Positions 49,473-59,341 of a stretch of DNA of 64,000 bases are shown in pieces (the first letter of the stretch is position 1; the number at the start of each line of letters is the position of its first letter). This DNA is from Gallionella sp. (GTDB taxonomy: Bacteria > Pseudomonadota > Gammaproteobacteria > Burkholderiales > Gallionellaceae): the NCBI GenBank assembly GCA_028687575.1, contig JAQTZW010000002.1:248001-312000 (forward strand), read 5' to 3'. The notes below the pieces were generated by a model that saw only the letters and a list, made by a program, of their open reading frames with translations, did not search any database and was not told the DNA's origin. A program made the translations under genes and the position numbers.

Positions 49473-50414
49473 ATGTCAGAGCGGAATTGGGAACGTGACG
49501 TGCTAATAAAACTGGCGATGGCGGCTGTACAGGAACAGCGCAGCGCGCGCCGCTGGAAGATATTCTTCCGGCTGATGAGCTTCGCCTTCCTGTTTATGGT
49601 GTTCTTCTCGGTTTCGGGCTGGCTGGGCAACGGCGAAGCGGCGCTGAACAAGGGTAAGCATACTGCGCTGGTGGACATGCAGGGCGTGATCGCCTCGAAT
49701 ACGCTGGCCAGCGCCGACAATCTGATTCCCAGCCTGCAGGATGCGTTCGAAGACAAGGATACGCAAGGCGTGATTCTGCGCATCAACAGTCCAGGTGGTA
49801 GTCCGGTGCAGGCCGGTCAGATCAATGACGAGATCAACCGCTTGCGCGCCAAGTATCCCGAGATTCCGCTCTATGTGGTGGTCGAGGATATTTGTGCTTC
49901 CGGTGGCTATTACGTCGCAGCGGCCGCCGATAAGATCTTTGTGGACAAGGCCAGTCTGATAGGCTCTATCGGCGTGCTGATGGATGGCTTTGGCTTTACT
50001 GGCGCAATGGAAAAGCTGGGTGTCGAGCGCCGCCTGGTGACGGCGGGTGCGAATAAGGGCTTCATGGATCCGTTTTCCGAACTGCGTCCTGAGCAGCGCG
50101 AATATGCACAGCAGATGCTGGCGCAGATCCACGAGCAATTTATAGACGTGGTGCGCAAGGGACGTGGCAAGCGCCTCAAGGAAACGCCGGACACCTTCAG
50201 CGGACTGGTGTGGAACGGCCAAGCCGGCATCGAGATGGGACTGGCAGATGGTTACGGTAGTGTCGAATCGGTGGCGCGCGACGTCATCAAGGCCGAGGAT
50301 ATTGTGGACTACACCGTCAAGGAAGGGTTAGCCGACAGGCTGGCAAGCCGCTTTGGCGCGGGCGTGGCCAGCGCGTTCGGTTTTTCCACACAGGCTGGGG
50401 TCGCGCTGCGCTAG
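49473..50414 (+). CDS. sppA: Signal peptide peptidase SppA, short form
   Basis: 313 residues from ATG 49473 (AAAGGAATTGTG upstream). One membrane helix (about 31-50), then a periplasmic ClpP-like serine protease domain with ILRINSPGGS, the nucleophile serine in DICASGGYYVA and a lysine in AGANKGFMDPF as likely general base. Degrades cleaved signal peptides in the membrane. Short (single-domain) form, compared with the double-length E. coli protein. Confidence 0.93.
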   Translation: MSERNWERDVLIKLAMAAVQEQRSARRWKIFFRLMSFAFLFMVFFSVSGWLGNGEAALNKGKHTALVDMQGVIASNTLASADNLIPSLQDAFEDKDTQGVILRINSPGGSPVQAGQINDEINRLRAKYPEIPLYVVVEDICASGGYYVAAAADKIFVDKASLIGSIGVLMDGFGFTGAMEKLGVERRLVTAGANKGFMDPFSELRPEQREYAQQMLAQIHEQFIDVVRKGRGKRLKETPDTFSGLVWNGQAGIEMGLADGYGSVESVARDVIKAEDIVDYTVKEGLADRLASRFGAGVASAFGFSTQAGVALR

Positions 50415-50425
50415 GAAGATCCGCT

Positions 50426-51061
50426 TCAGCGTAGCAGCGGCTTGAGCGCCTCCAGCACGTTGTGCATGATGAGTGGCTGCGTCGTGGCGAGTGGGTGCAG
50501 GTTGTCGGGCTGGAACTGATCTGCACCCACGCCCTCCAACAGGAATGGCAGTAGCGCGACAGTGTGTCGGGTCGCCAAGCGCGGGTACATGCTCTCGAAT
50601 TGGGTGATGTAGGGCTCGCCATAATTGGGCGGCAACTTCATGCCGATCAGCAGCGCACGGGCGTGTACCTGACCGGCTTGCAGCAAAATCTCGTTCAGGT
50701 TGCTTTCGATGTCTGCTGTGCTGAAACCGCGCAGCCCGTCGTTCGCGCCGAGTTCGACGATCACGATGGCTGGGCGGTATTGCTCAAGCAGCCTGCCGAT
50801 GCGCTGCCGCCCGCCCACTGTGGTCTCGCCGCTGATGCTGGCGTTCACCACGTTATACTTCAGCCGCTTGTGCTTTAATTCTTCCTGCAACAAACTGGGC
50901 CAACTCTGCTCCACCGCGATGCCATAGCCCGCCGACAGACTGTCACCCAGCACCAGAATGTTTTTCGCTGCAGGTGCAGCCTGGGCAAAAAACGACCACA
51001 ACGCGACGCACAGCAGCATACCTGGCAGGGCGACGATTTTTGACAAGGGAAGGAGTTTCAT
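50426..51061 (-). CDS. tesA: Arylesterase/acyl-CoA thioesterase I-like GDSL hydrolase
   Basis: 211 residues from ATG 51061. Signal peptide (about 1-28, cleaved after F-A-Q-A), GDSL block LVLGDSLSAGYGI with the nucleophile Ser, block III ELGANDGLRG, and block V DNLHP with Asp/His. Periplasmic lysophospholipase/esterase type. The start codon shares two bases with the ybbA start on the other strand; a shorter start at 51016 is possible. Converges with sppA, 11 bases apart. Confidence 0.92.
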   Translation of the reverse strand: MKLLPLSKIVALPGMLLCVALWSFFAQAAPAAKNILVLGDSLSAGYGIAVEQSWPSLLQEELKHKRLKYNVVNASISGETTVGGRQRIGRLLEQYRPAIVIVELGANDGLRGFSTADIESNLNEILLQAGQVHARALLIGMKLPPNYGEPYITQFESMYPRLATRHTVALLPFLLEGVGADQFQPDNLHPLATTQPLIMHNVLEALKPLLR

Positions 51062-51725
51062 GGCAGTGATTGTGCAGGCAGCAGGCCTTGGTAAGCAAGT
51101 GTTGAGTGGTGGGCAGCCGTTGACCATCCTGCACGAAGTTGGTTTTACGGTAAGGTCGGGCGAGAGCCTTGCCATCGTGGGCGCGTCTGGTTCTGGCAAA
51201 TCCACGCTGCTCGGCTTGCTTGCCGGCCTTGATTTGCCCAGTAGCGGCAGCGTCTGGCTGGATGGCGCAGACTTGTTTGCACTTGACGAAGATGGACGGG
51301 CAAGGAAACGCCGCGAGTTGGCGGGTTTCGTGTTTCAGTCCTTTCAGTTGTTGCCTGCGCTCACAGCGCTGGAGAACGTCATGTTGCCGTTGGAGTTGCA
51401 AGGCTGCCGCGATGCGCGAGCGCGTGCCTCAGCAACGCTGAAGCAAGTTGGGTTGTCGGCACGCGCCCATCATTTGCCTAAACACCTGTCCGGCGGGGAG
51501 CAGCAGCGCGTCGCACTTGCCCGCGCTTTTGTCACACGACCAAAGATTCTGTTCGCTGATGAACCTACAGGGAACCTGGATGCCGACACCGGCGCGCAGG
51601 TGATAGACCTGCTTTTCGAATTCAATAGCGCGCAGCACACCACTTTGATTCTGGTTACCCACGATGAGGCACTGGCGCGCCGCTGCACCCGGCAATTGCG
51701 GCTGGCTGCGGGCAGGGTAGTGTAA
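51060..51725 (+). CDS. ybbA: ABC transporter ATPase, YbbA/LolD-like
   Basis: 221 residues from ATG 51060 with GGAAGGAG four bases upstream. Walker A GASGSGKST, Q-loop FQSF, signature LSGGEQQR, Walker B ILFADEPTGNLD, H-loop VTHD. Of the MacB/LolD type that energises FtsX-fold permeases. Overlaps ybbP by TAATG. The tesA-ybbA-ybbP arrangement is as in E. coli. Confidence 0.95.
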   Translation: MAVIVQAAGLGKQVLSGGQPLTILHEVGFTVRSGESLAIVGASGSGKSTLLGLLAGLDLPSSGSVWLDGADLFALDEDGRARKRRELAGFVFQSFQLLPALTALENVMLPLELQGCRDARARASATLKQVGLSARAHHLPKHLSGGEQQRVALARAFVTRPKILFADEPTGNLDADTGAQVIDLLFEFNSAQHTTLILVTHDEALARRCTRQLRLAAGRVV

Positions 51726-54196
51726 TGAAGCTGTTACGGTTGTCGCTCAATCTGTTGCGTCGCGATTGGCGGGCCGGGGAGTGGCGCGTGCTGATGCTGG
51801 CGCTGGTGCTTGCAGTGGGCAGTCTGGCGACTGTCGGACTATTCGCTGATCGGGTGCGGCAGGGGTTGCGGCAGCAGGCGACCAGTCTGATTGGTGCCGA
51901 TCTGCGTATCACCTCGACCCGCCCGTTGTCGCCGGAATATCGCACGCAGGCTGAGGCACGTGGCTTGCGCGTAGTGGAAAGTCGCACCTTTCCGAGCATG
52001 GTGTCGGCGCGGGGTGGCGTGGTGCTCGCAGAGATACTTGCGGTGGGTAGTGGCTATCCGCTGCGCGGCAGAATTGAGGTAGAGGGGCGTGCAGAGCGGC
52101 TGGGCAGTGGTGAGCTGTGGGCAGACGAGCGACTCATGGCTCGCCTCGGTCTGCATCTCGGTGATGAAGTTGCACTGGGCGCGCGGCACTTTGTGCTGGC
52201 AGCGCGCATTGTTCGGGATGTCGATCAGTCGGTGAGTTTCGCCAGCTTTGCGCCACGCGTGATGATGGATGCGCGCGACCTCGCTGCGACCGGATTGCTG
52301 CGCGAAGGCAGCCGTGTCTCGTATCGCTTGCTGGTTGCCGGGGATGAAGTACAGCTCGCCGCGTTCCGTTCGGCTCTGCGGCTGACGCACAACGAAAAGC
52401 TCGAAGATGTGCGTGACGCGCGTCCCGAAATTCGTGTGGCACTTGAGCGCGCCGAGCACTTTCTCGGCTTGGCTGCGTTGACTGCAGCAATCCTTGCTGG
52501 CGCAGCGATGGCGCTGGCAGCGCGTCGCTATGTTGCGCGCCACCTTGACGGCTGTGCTGTGATGCGCTGTATGGGCGCTCAGCAGGGGCAGTTGTTACGA
52601 TTGTTCCTGTATCAATTCCTGCTGGCAGGTTTGCTTGCGGTGCTGGCGGGCTGCGTACTGGGCTATGTCACTCAGGCGTTGCTGGTGCAGGCCCTGGTCA
52701 CGATGCGCGATGCGGTATTGCCGCAGCCCGGTCTGTCGCCTGCACTCAAGGCTGCTGCAAGTGGACTGGCGCTGCTGGTGGGGTTCGCCTTGCTGCCGCT
52801 GTTGCAGTTACGTCGTGTTTCGCCGTTGCGCGTGTTACGTCGTGAGATGGGTGTGCCGTCGGTAAGCGTCTGGCTGGGTTACGGAAGCGCTGCGCTGGTG
52901 CTGGGGGGATTGTTCGTCTGGCAGGCGGGTTCGCTCAGGCTGGGGGTGTACGTGTTGGGAGGTCTGTTAGCCGGATTGGCGCTGTTCGGCGGCTTGGCGT
53001 GGGCGCTGTTACAGATGCTGCGGCATGTTTCGATGGTGGCGTGGCACGGTGCTATCGGGCGGTTTGTATTGACCAGTGTGACCAGGCGGGGGCTGGCGGC
53101 TGTGTTGCAAATTGTCGCGCTCAGCCTGGGCGGGATGGCCTTGCTGTTATTGACGCTGGTGCGCGGCGACCTGCTGGCAAGTTGGCAAGGCAAGTTGCCT
53201 CCGGATACACCCAACCGATTTTTGGTTGGTGTCCAACCGGATCAACGCCAGGCCGTACTGGAATTCTTTGTTCGGCAGAAATTGCCGCAACCCTTGCTAT
53301 TGCCGATGGTTAAAGGTCGTCTGGTCGCCATCAATCAGCGCGCCATCAGTGCTGACAGTTATGTTGAGCCCCGTGCGCGCGGCTTGGTAGAACGTGAATT
53401 TAATCTTTCATGCGCTGACGGGATGCCTGCGTGGAATACGCTGGTCAGCGGGCGTTGGTGGAATTCATCAGGTGTTGACGGCGATGTTGGGGAATTGTCG
53501 GTGGAGGAGGGCATCGCCAAAACGCTGGGTATACATCTCGGCGATGACTTAACCTATGACGTGGCGGGCAGTCGGTTCACCGCAAAAGTCACCAGTCTGC
53601 GCCGAGTGCAGTGGGACTCGATGCGGGTGAATTTTTTCGTTATTGCTACGCCGCAAATATTGCAGGCCTACCCGGCCAGTTATCTCGCAAGCTTTCATTT
53701 GCCGGAAAACAGAGTGCAGGCAGGTGAGGATTTGGTACGCGACTTCCCGAATCTCCTGCTGATAGACACGGGCGCGGTGATTACGCAGGTGCGCGGGATC
53801 ATCGTGCAGATTTCGCAAGCTGTTAGCGTGATCTTTTTGTTCACGCTGGCGGGTGGGGGTGTGGTGTTGTACGCCGCGACGCTTGCAGTGCAGGATGAGC
53901 GCGCTCATGAGGCTGCTATTCTGCGCACTCTGGGAGCAAATACTGGCTGGCTGCGCAGATTACACTTGGGTGAATTTGCCTTGCTGGGAGGACTGGCTGG
54001 CGCATTGGCTGCGGCGGGTGCGGTGTTGCTGGGCTGGTTGTTGGCGAGCCGAGTGTTGGATATACCATATCAACCAGACGGCCTGATTTGGCTGGTTGGC
54101 CCTGGCTGCGGTTTGCTGCTGTTATTGGTGGCAGGCGGGTTGAGTACGCGCGGATTGCTAATAAGGTCGCCAGCTCGCATCTTGCGGGAGGTGTAA
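51725..54196 (+). CDS. ybbP: FtsX-family ABC permease, YbbP-like
   Basis: 823 residues with about ten membrane helices and two periplasmic domains: a first helix near 25-45, a large periplasmic part (50-240), helices between 250 and 480, a second periplasmic part (500-680), and three final helices with the FtsX pattern (A-L-L-G-G-L-A-G-A-L-A-A-A-G). Works with YbbA; the transported or extruded substrate is not known for sure, lipid or lipoprotein-like cargo is the usual idea. Confidence 0.93.
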   Translation: MKLLRLSLNLLRRDWRAGEWRVLMLALVLAVGSLATVGLFADRVRQGLRQQATSLIGADLRITSTRPLSPEYRTQAEARGLRVVESRTFPSMVSARGGVVLAEILAVGSGYPLRGRIEVEGRAERLGSGELWADERLMARLGLHLGDEVALGARHFVLAARIVRDVDQSVSFASFAPRVMMDARDLAATGLLREGSRVSYRLLVAGDEVQLAAFRSALRLTHNEKLEDVRDARPEIRVALERAEHFLGLAALTAAILAGAAMALAARRYVARHLDGCAVMRCMGAQQGQLLRLFLYQFLLAGLLAVLAGCVLGYVTQALLVQALVTMRDAVLPQPGLSPALKAAASGLALLVGFALLPLLQLRRVSPLRVLRREMGVPSVSVWLGYGSAALVLGGLFVWQAGSLRLGVYVLGGLLAGLALFGGLAWALLQMLRHVSMVAWHGAIGRFVLTSVTRRGLAAVLQIVALSLGGMALLLLTLVRGDLLASWQGKLPPDTPNRFLVGVQPDQRQAVLEFFVRQKLPQPLLLPMVKGRLVAINQRAISADSYVEPRARGLVEREFNLSCADGMPAWNTLVSGRWWNSSGVDGDVGELSVEEGIAKTLGIHLGDDLTYDVAGSRFTAKVTSLRRVQWDSMRVNFFVIATPQILQAYPASYLASFHLPENRVQAGEDLVRDFPNLLLIDTGAVITQVRGIIVQISQAVSVIFLFTLAGGGVVLYAATLAVQDERAHEAAILRTLGANTGWLRRLHLGEFALLGGLAGALAAAGAVLLGWLLASRVLDIPYQPDGLIWLVGPGCGLLLLLVAGGLSTRGLLIRSPARILREV

Positions 54197-54239
54197 CTTT
54201 ATGAATTTAATAGTTTGTTTTTCATGTGGCGGATGTGTT

Positions 54240-54267
54240 TTGGAATTTTCATTAACTTTGATACAAT
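54240..54267 (+). promoter_or_regulatory. Promoter of acpP
   Basis: TTGGAA (54240-54245), 16 bases, TACAAT (54262-54267), 43 bases before the acpP ATG. The flanks are A+T rich. This separates the acyl carrier gene from ybbP. Confidence 0.6.
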
Positions 54268-54309
54268 CGCATCCGTTTTTTAACTACATAACTAGGGTGG
54301 GAGTTTTAA

Positions 54310-54543
54310 ATGTCTATTGAACAACGTGTAAAAAAGATCGTTTCCGAACAACTGGGCGTGAATGAATCCGAAGTCAAGAACGAATCTTCTTTCGTTAACG
54401 ATCTGGGCGCTGACTCCCTGGACACCGTTGAACTGGTGATGGCGCTGGAAGAAGAATTCGAGTGCGAAATCCCTGACGAAGACGCAGAAAAGATCACCTC
54501 TGTACAGCAAGCGATTGACTACGTGCTGGCGCATCAGAAGTAA
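54310..54543 (+). CDS. acpP: Acyl carrier protein
   Basis: 77-residue acidic helical protein carrying fatty acyl chains. Phosphopantetheine serine in [10 protein letters not shown] (S37 region). Start after GGTGGGAG. Codon use is that of a highly expressed gene. Confidence 0.98.
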   Translation: MSIEQRVKKIVSEQLGVNESEVKNESSFVNDLGADSLDTVELVMALEEEFECEIPDEDAEKITSVQQAIDYVLAHQK

Positions 54544-54581
54544 TTCCTGATTTTTCATCTTGTATCGTTGGCGGAGAGATT

Positions 54582-55814
54582 TTGTCTAAACGTAGAGTGG
54601 TAATTACCGGGCTGGGGATAGTCTCCCCGGTCGGGATCGGGATTTCGACTGCCTGGCAGAACATCGTTGCGGGCAAGTCCGGAGTCGTCAGGATTTCGAA
54701 TTTCGATGCGAGTCAGTTCGCCAGCCAGATCGCTGGCGAGGTGCAGGATTTCGACGTCACGCAATTCCTCCCTGCCAAGGATGCACGCCGCATGGGTAGA
54801 TTCATTCATTTCGGGCTGGTTGCCGGGATGGAGGCTTTCAAGGATTCCGGTCTGGAAGTCACCGAACAGAACGCCGAACGCATCGGTGTGAATATCGGTT
54901 CCGGCATCGGCGGCCTGCCGATGATCGAAGATACCCACAACGATTATCTGGCGAGCGGCCCTCGCAAGATTTCTCCGTTCTTCATTCCCGGCACCATCAT
55001 CAATATGATCTCCGGCAACCTGTCGGTGATGTACGGCTTGAAAGGCCCAAACGTCGCCATGGTGTCTGCCTGTACCACCGGTACGCATTGCATCGGCGAG
55101 TCGGCACGCATGATCGAATACGGCGATGCCGATGTGATGATCGCCGGTGGCGCTGAAGCCACCACTTGTCCGATGGCAGTCGGCGGTTTTGCCGCCGCCC
55201 GTGCGCTGAGTACCCGCAACGACGACCCGGCAACCGCCAGCCGTCCGTGGGACAAGGATCGCGATGGCTTCGTGATGGGGGAAGGCTCCGGAGTACTGGT
55301 GCTGGAAGAGTACGAACACGCCAAGGCGCGCGGAGCGAAGATCTATGCCGAGTTGAGCGGCTATGGCATGAGCGGCGACGCTTACCATATCACTTCGCCG
55401 AACAGCGACGGTCCCAAGCGCAGCATGTTGAATGCATTGAAGAATGCTGGACTTAACCCAAATCAGGTGGAATACGTCAACGCGCACGGCACTTCGACCC
55501 CGCTGGGCGACAAGAACGAGACCGATGCCATCAAGCTGGCGTTCGGCGACCATGCCTACAAGCTGGTGGTCAATTCGACCAAGTCCATGACCGGCCATCT
55601 GTTGGGCGGGGCGGGCGGCATCGAATCCATCTTCTCGGTGCTGGCGATCCATCATCAGATTTCACCGCCGACCATCAACATCTTCGAGCAGGATCCCGAG
55701 TGCGACCTCGATTACTGCGCGAATGTCGCCCGCGACATGAAGATCACGGCGGCGATGAACAACAACTTCGGTTTTGGTGGCACCAACGGCACGCTGGTGT
55801 TCAGCAAGATCTGA
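54582..55814 (+). CDS. fabF: 3-oxoacyl-[ACP] synthase II
   Basis: Elongating condensing enzyme of fatty acid synthesis. 410 residues. The start is TTG (54582) with GGAGAG upstream; the protein begins at the conserved S-K-R-R-V-V-I-T-G-L-G, and no ATG or GTG fits. Catalytic Cys in VSACTTGTHC, His in NAHGTSTPLGD, Lys-His in KSMTGHLLGGAG. 38 bases after acpP. Confidence 0.98.
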   Translation: MSKRRVVITGLGIVSPVGIGISTAWQNIVAGKSGVVRISNFDASQFASQIAGEVQDFDVTQFLPAKDARRMGRFIHFGLVAGMEAFKDSGLEVTEQNAERIGVNIGSGIGGLPMIEDTHNDYLASGPRKISPFFIPGTIINMISGNLSVMYGLKGPNVAMVSACTTGTHCIGESARMIEYGDADVMIAGGAEATTCPMAVGGFAAARALSTRNDDPATASRPWDKDRDGFVMGEGSGVLVLEEYEHAKARGAKIYAELSGYGMSGDAYHITSPNSDGPKRSMLNALKNAGLNPNQVEYVNAHGTSTPLGDKNETDAIKLAFGDHAYKLVVNSTKSMTGHLLGGAGGIESIFSVLAIHHQISPPTINIFEQDPECDLDYCANVARDMKITAAMNNNFGFGGTNGTLVFSKI

Positions 55815-55847
55815 CGGGACGATAAATCCCATTCAAACTCATCCACC

Positions 55848-56654
55848 ATGCTGGTCAATGGCGAATCTGGCAATTTGATCGGCATGCGTGATCGCGGCCT
55901 GCTCTATGGCGACGGCGTGTTTCGCACCCTGTGCGTGCGTGGCGGACAGCCGCAACACTGGCTGCTGCACTACCAAAAACTCCAACAGGATTGTGTCGCA
56001 CTCGGCATCGCCTGTCCGGATTTCGACTTGTTGTCTGAAGAGCTGGCAAGCCTGTTGCCCCAACACTCCGATGCCGTTTACAAGCTGATCGTCACACGCG
56101 GACAGGCTGCGCGCGGTTACGCGCCCGCTCCCGATGCCATTCCTACCCGACTGTGGGATGTTTCGCCGCTGCCAGCCTATCCGGCAAGCTGGGCGGAGCA
56201 GGGCGTACCGCTGTATTTGTGTGCACTGCGACTCGGCGAGCAGCCCAGGCTGGCAGGCATCAAACACCTCAATCGGCTGGAGAACGTGCTGGCGGCGGCT
56301 GAGTTTTCCGGCAACGGTGCGGCGGAAGGGCTGATGCTTGACGCACAAGGGCGCGTCATCGAAGGCACACGCAGCAATGTGTTCCTGGCGTCGGCGGGCC
56401 GGTTGCTGACGCCCGACCTGTCACGCTGCGGCGTGGCGGGTGTACAGCGCGAGCGGGTGCTGGCCGCAGCCGCCGAATTGGGCCTGCCGTGCGAGGTGCG
56501 AGACATCGCGCTGGATGAATTGCTGGCGGCGGATGAAGTTTTCCTCTGCAACAGCGTGTTCGGTCTGTGGCCGGTGGCCAGACTGGGCGGGCGCAGTTGG
56601 AGCGAATTCACCCTTACCCATAAGCTGCGTGACTTGTTGGAGAATGCGGCGTGA
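55848..56654 (+). CDS. pabC: Aminodeoxychorismate lyase
   Basis: PLP fold-type IV enzyme making p-aminobenzoate for folate. 268 residues. R-G-L-L-Y-G-D-G-V-F-R at the start, PLP lysine in GIKHLNRLENVLAA, then EGTRSNVF. Branched-chain or D-amino acid transaminases share the fold, but its place between fabF and mltG is the classical one for pabC. The mltG start overlaps its stop (GTGA). Confidence 0.93.
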   Translation: MLVNGESGNLIGMRDRGLLYGDGVFRTLCVRGGQPQHWLLHYQKLQQDCVALGIACPDFDLLSEELASLLPQHSDAVYKLIVTRGQAARGYAPAPDAIPTRLWDVSPLPAYPASWAEQGVPLYLCALRLGEQPRLAGIKHLNRLENVLAAAEFSGNGAAEGLMLDAQGRVIEGTRSNVFLASAGRLLTPDLSRCGVAGVQRERVLAAAAELGLPCEVRDIALDELLAADEVFLCNSVFGLWPVARLGGRSWSEFTLTHKLRDLLENAA

Positions 56655-57634
56655 GTATCATCCGAAAGCTGGCGGTATTGTTGTTTCTGATGATGCTGGT
56701 GGTCGCCAGTGTCGGCTATTACGCGCTGAGCCCGGTGACGCCCGACCCGTTGCCGATGGAGTTCACGCTCAATCAGGGCAGCAGTCTGACCGCTGCCGCG
56801 CGCCAATTCGAACAAAAGGGTTTGCTTAAGTCGCCCGGCGCATTCGTGATGTTCGCGCGCCTGCTGGGGCGGGCCGGGCAGCTCAAGGCCGGTGTCTACC
56901 GGCTGGATCATCCTCTCAGCAAGTTGGAATTGCTGGAGATGATCACTCAGGGCAGTGTCAGCAAGACGCAGGTTACGGTGATCGAGGGCTGGAATCTGAG
57001 GCAGTTGCGCGCCGCGCTAGATGCCATGCCCAACCTTCGTCACGACTCGACCGCGCTTGCGGAAGCCGAATTGCTGCAACGCATAGGCGCTAGCGAGACG
57101 CATCTGGAAGGGCTGTTTTACCCGGATACCTATTTTGTGGATGCCGGCAGCAGTGATCTCGAACTATTGAAGCGTGCCTATCAGACGATGCAGCAGCGAT
57201 TGCAGCAGGCATGGCAGACGCGTGATGCCGGCCTACCGCTGGAAAGTCCCTATCAGGCATTGATTCTCGCCTCCATCGTCGAAAAGGAGACCGGCATCCC
57301 CGCCGACCGGCCAATGATCGCCGGCGTATTCATTCACCGGCTGCGCCTGCACATGATGTTGCAGACCGATCCGGCGGTGATCTACGGACTGGGCGACAAG
57401 TTTGACGGCAACCTGCGCCGCCGCGATCTGGCGAACGATACGCCGTACAACACCTACACCCGGGTCGGTCTGCCGCCCACGCCGATTGCGCTGCCGGGCA
57501 GTGATGCGCTGAATGCGGTGCTACACCCGGCCAAGACCGATGCCCTATACTTCGTCGCGCGCGGCGATGGCAGTTCGCATTTTTCCGCGACGCTGGACGA
57601 GCACAACCGGGCGGTAAAAAAGTACCAGAAGTGA
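56651..57634 (+). CDS. mltG: Endolytic murein transglycosylase MltG (YceG)
   Basis: 327 residues, GTG start. One N-terminal membrane helix (about 5-25), LysM-like part, then the YceG domain with catalytic glutamate in [15 protein letters not shown] and [18 protein letters not shown]. Ends new glycan strands at the inner membrane. Confidence 0.95.
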   Translation: MSIIRKLAVLLFLMMLVVASVGYYALSPVTPDPLPMEFTLNQGSSLTAAARQFEQKGLLKSPGAFVMFARLLGRAGQLKAGVYRLDHPLSKLELLEMITQGSVSKTQVTVIEGWNLRQLRAALDAMPNLRHDSTALAEAELLQRIGASETHLEGLFYPDTYFVDAGSSDLELLKRAYQTMQQRLQQAWQTRDAGLPLESPYQALILASIVEKETGIPADRPMIAGVFIHRLRLHMMLQTDPAVIYGLGDKFDGNLRRRDLANDTPYNTYTRVGLPPTPIALPGSDALNAVLHPAKTDALYFVARGDGSSHFSATLDEHNRAVKKYQK

Positions 57635-57702
57635 GTCGGGGGAGGGGCAGTGCCTGGTTTCTTCTGCTCCCATATCCCTGTCATCAACGAATATTATTAA
57701 AT

Positions 57703-58308
57703 ATGAGCAAATTCATTACTTTCGAAGGTGTGGACGGCGCGGGCAAGAGCACGCATTTGCACTGGTTCGCCGAGGCGTTGCGGCAGCGCGGCAGGGATGT
57801 GATCGTGACCCGCGAGCCGGGCGGCACCCCGCTGGGCGAGGCGTTGCGCGAGATGTTGCTGAATCAGCCCATGAGCATGGGCACCGAGGCGCTGTTGATG
57901 TTTGCGGCGCGTCACGAACATGTCGAACAGGTTATCCGTCCGGCCCTGCGCGCCGGCACATGGGTGATCTCCGACCGTTTCACGGATGCCAGTTTCGCCT
58001 ATCAGGGTGGCGGGCGCGGCATGGACTGGGAGCGGTTGCGTCTGCTGGAGCAGTGGGTGCACCCCGACCTGCAGCCCGATCTGACGCTGTTTTTCGATGT
58101 GCCGGTGGAAGTGGCGCGGCAGCGTTTGTCGAACAACGTTACGCTCGATCGTTTCGAGCAGGAACAGGGCGAATTTTTCGAGCGGGTGCGTACCGCTTAT
58201 CACCGTCGTGTGGCCGAGCATCCGCAACGTTATGCGGTGGTGGATGGCGCGCAACCGCTGGATGCGGTGCAAAGCCAGCTGGCGAGCCTTCTGGAGGCGT
58301 TGGCATGA
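57703..58308 (+). CDS. tmk: Thymidylate kinase
   Basis: dTMP to dTDP. 201 residues from ATG 57703; a GTG at 57631 overlapping the mltG stop is an alternative but adds 24 non-conserved residues. P-loop [13 protein letters not shown]-motif [17 protein letters not shown]. The ribosome-binding site before 57703 is weak. Overlaps holB by ATGA. Confidence 0.96.
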   Translation: MSKFITFEGVDGAGKSTHLHWFAEALRQRGRDVIVTREPGGTPLGEALREMLLNQPMSMGTEALLMFAARHEHVEQVIRPALRAGTWVISDRFTDASFAYQGGGRGMDWERLRLLEQWVHPDLQPDLTLFFDVPVEVARQRLSNNVTLDRFEQEQGEFFERVRTAYHRRVAEHPQRYAVVDGAQPLDAVQSQLASLLEALA

Positions 58309-59339
58309 GCGGACTCTATCCCTGGCAGCAAGCCGACTGGAGGAAGCTGCAATCGCTGCGTAACCGTCCAACGCAGGGTTTGCTGTTTATGGGGATGAAG
58401 GGCATAGGCAAGCTGGAGCTGGCAATCCGCTATGCACGCAGCCTGTTGTGCGAGCATCCGCTGGATGATGGTCAGGCTTGCGAGGTTTGCCCTGCGTGCC
58501 ACTGGTTCGAGCAGGGCTCGCACCCGGATTTCCGCATGGTGCAACCCGAGGCGGACAGTGAGGAGACCGATGCGGCCAAGGCCGAAGCATCCAAGGCCGA
58601 AGCATCCAAGGCGGGAACTGGAAAAAAGCCGTCGAAGCAAATCTCGGTCGAGCAAATACGCGGCCTCGCAGATTTTCTGGCGATGACCGCCCATCAGGGG
58701 GGGCGGCGGGTGGTGGTCATCCATCCTGCCGAGGCGATGAATGTCTATGCCGCGAACGCGCTGCTGAAAAGTCTTGAAGAGCCGCCCGCCGGATTCGTGT
58801 TCATACTGGTGACACACAAGCCGCAGCAAATATTGCCCACGCTGTTGAGCCGCTGCCTGACGCTGGGGATCGCCGCTCCCGATGCGGCGACTGCCACGCG
58901 CTGGCTGGCGGAGCAGGGCGTGGCCCAGCCCGCTGATGCGCTGGCTGTCGCCGGATTCGCGCCGTTGCTGGCGTTGCGCGATGCCGGAGAAGCGGCGCTG
59001 GAGGCGCGCGACAAGTTGCTGCATGCCCTGCGTCGTCCCGCCCAGTTGGATGTGTTCGCACTGGCCGAAGCCTTGCAAAAGACCGAGTTGGCGATTGTCG
59101 TGCAGTGGGTGCAACAATGGTGCCACGACCTGGTGTTGATGAAGCTGACCGGTCAGCTGCGCTACCACCCTGCCGAGGCAAAACTGGTGCGGGAGTTGGT
59201 CGCGCCGCTGGATGCGCTCGCCCTGGCCCGCTTGCAGCGCCACCTGCAACAGGTCAGAAAAGAGGCACAGCACACGCTGAATCCGAAGCTTTTCCTTGAA
59301 TCCCTGTTTTTTACCTACCTCCGTCTTACGAGCGACTGA
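58305..59339 (+). CDS. holB: DNA polymerase III delta' subunit
   Basis: Clamp-loader subunit. 344 residues from ATG 58305. Degenerate P-loop [12 protein letters not shown], zinc cysteines (C..CEVCPAC), SRC motif in [12 protein letters not shown] low-complexity insertion [13 protein letters not shown] (about residues 92-105) is encoded by a 15-base tandem repeat. Commonly a PilZ gene follows in gammaproteobacteria; here tatD follows after two bases. Confidence 0.95.
   Translation: MSGLYPWQQADWRKLQSLRNRPTQGLLFMGMKGIGKLELAIRYARSLLCEHPLDDGQACEVCPACHWFEQGSHPDFRMVQPEADSEETDAAKAEASKAEASKAGTGKKPSKQISVEQIRGLADFLAMTAHQGGRRVVVIHPAEAMNVYAANALLKSLEEPPAGFVFILVTHKPQQILPTLLSRCLTLGIAAPDAATATRWLAEQGVAQPADALAVAGFAPLLALRDAGEAALEARDKLLHALRRPAQLDVFALAEALQKTELAIVVQWVQQWCHDLVLMKLTGQLRYHPAEAKLVRELVAPLDALALARLQRHLQQVRKEAQHTLNPKLFLESLFFTYLRLTSD
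58578..58612 (+). repeat. 15-base tandem repeat in holB
   Basis: AAGGCCGAAGCATCC at 58578-58592 and 58593-58607, plus AAGGC. Encodes KAEAS twice; in-frame, in a surface loop. Confidence 0.85.
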
Positions 59340-59341
59340 CC

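Noticed and set aside
57631-57702. Upstream GTG start for tmk
   Set aside because: The 24 extra residues are not conserved in thymidylate kinases, whose sequence begins right at M-S-K-F-I-T-F-E-G; kept only as a possibility.
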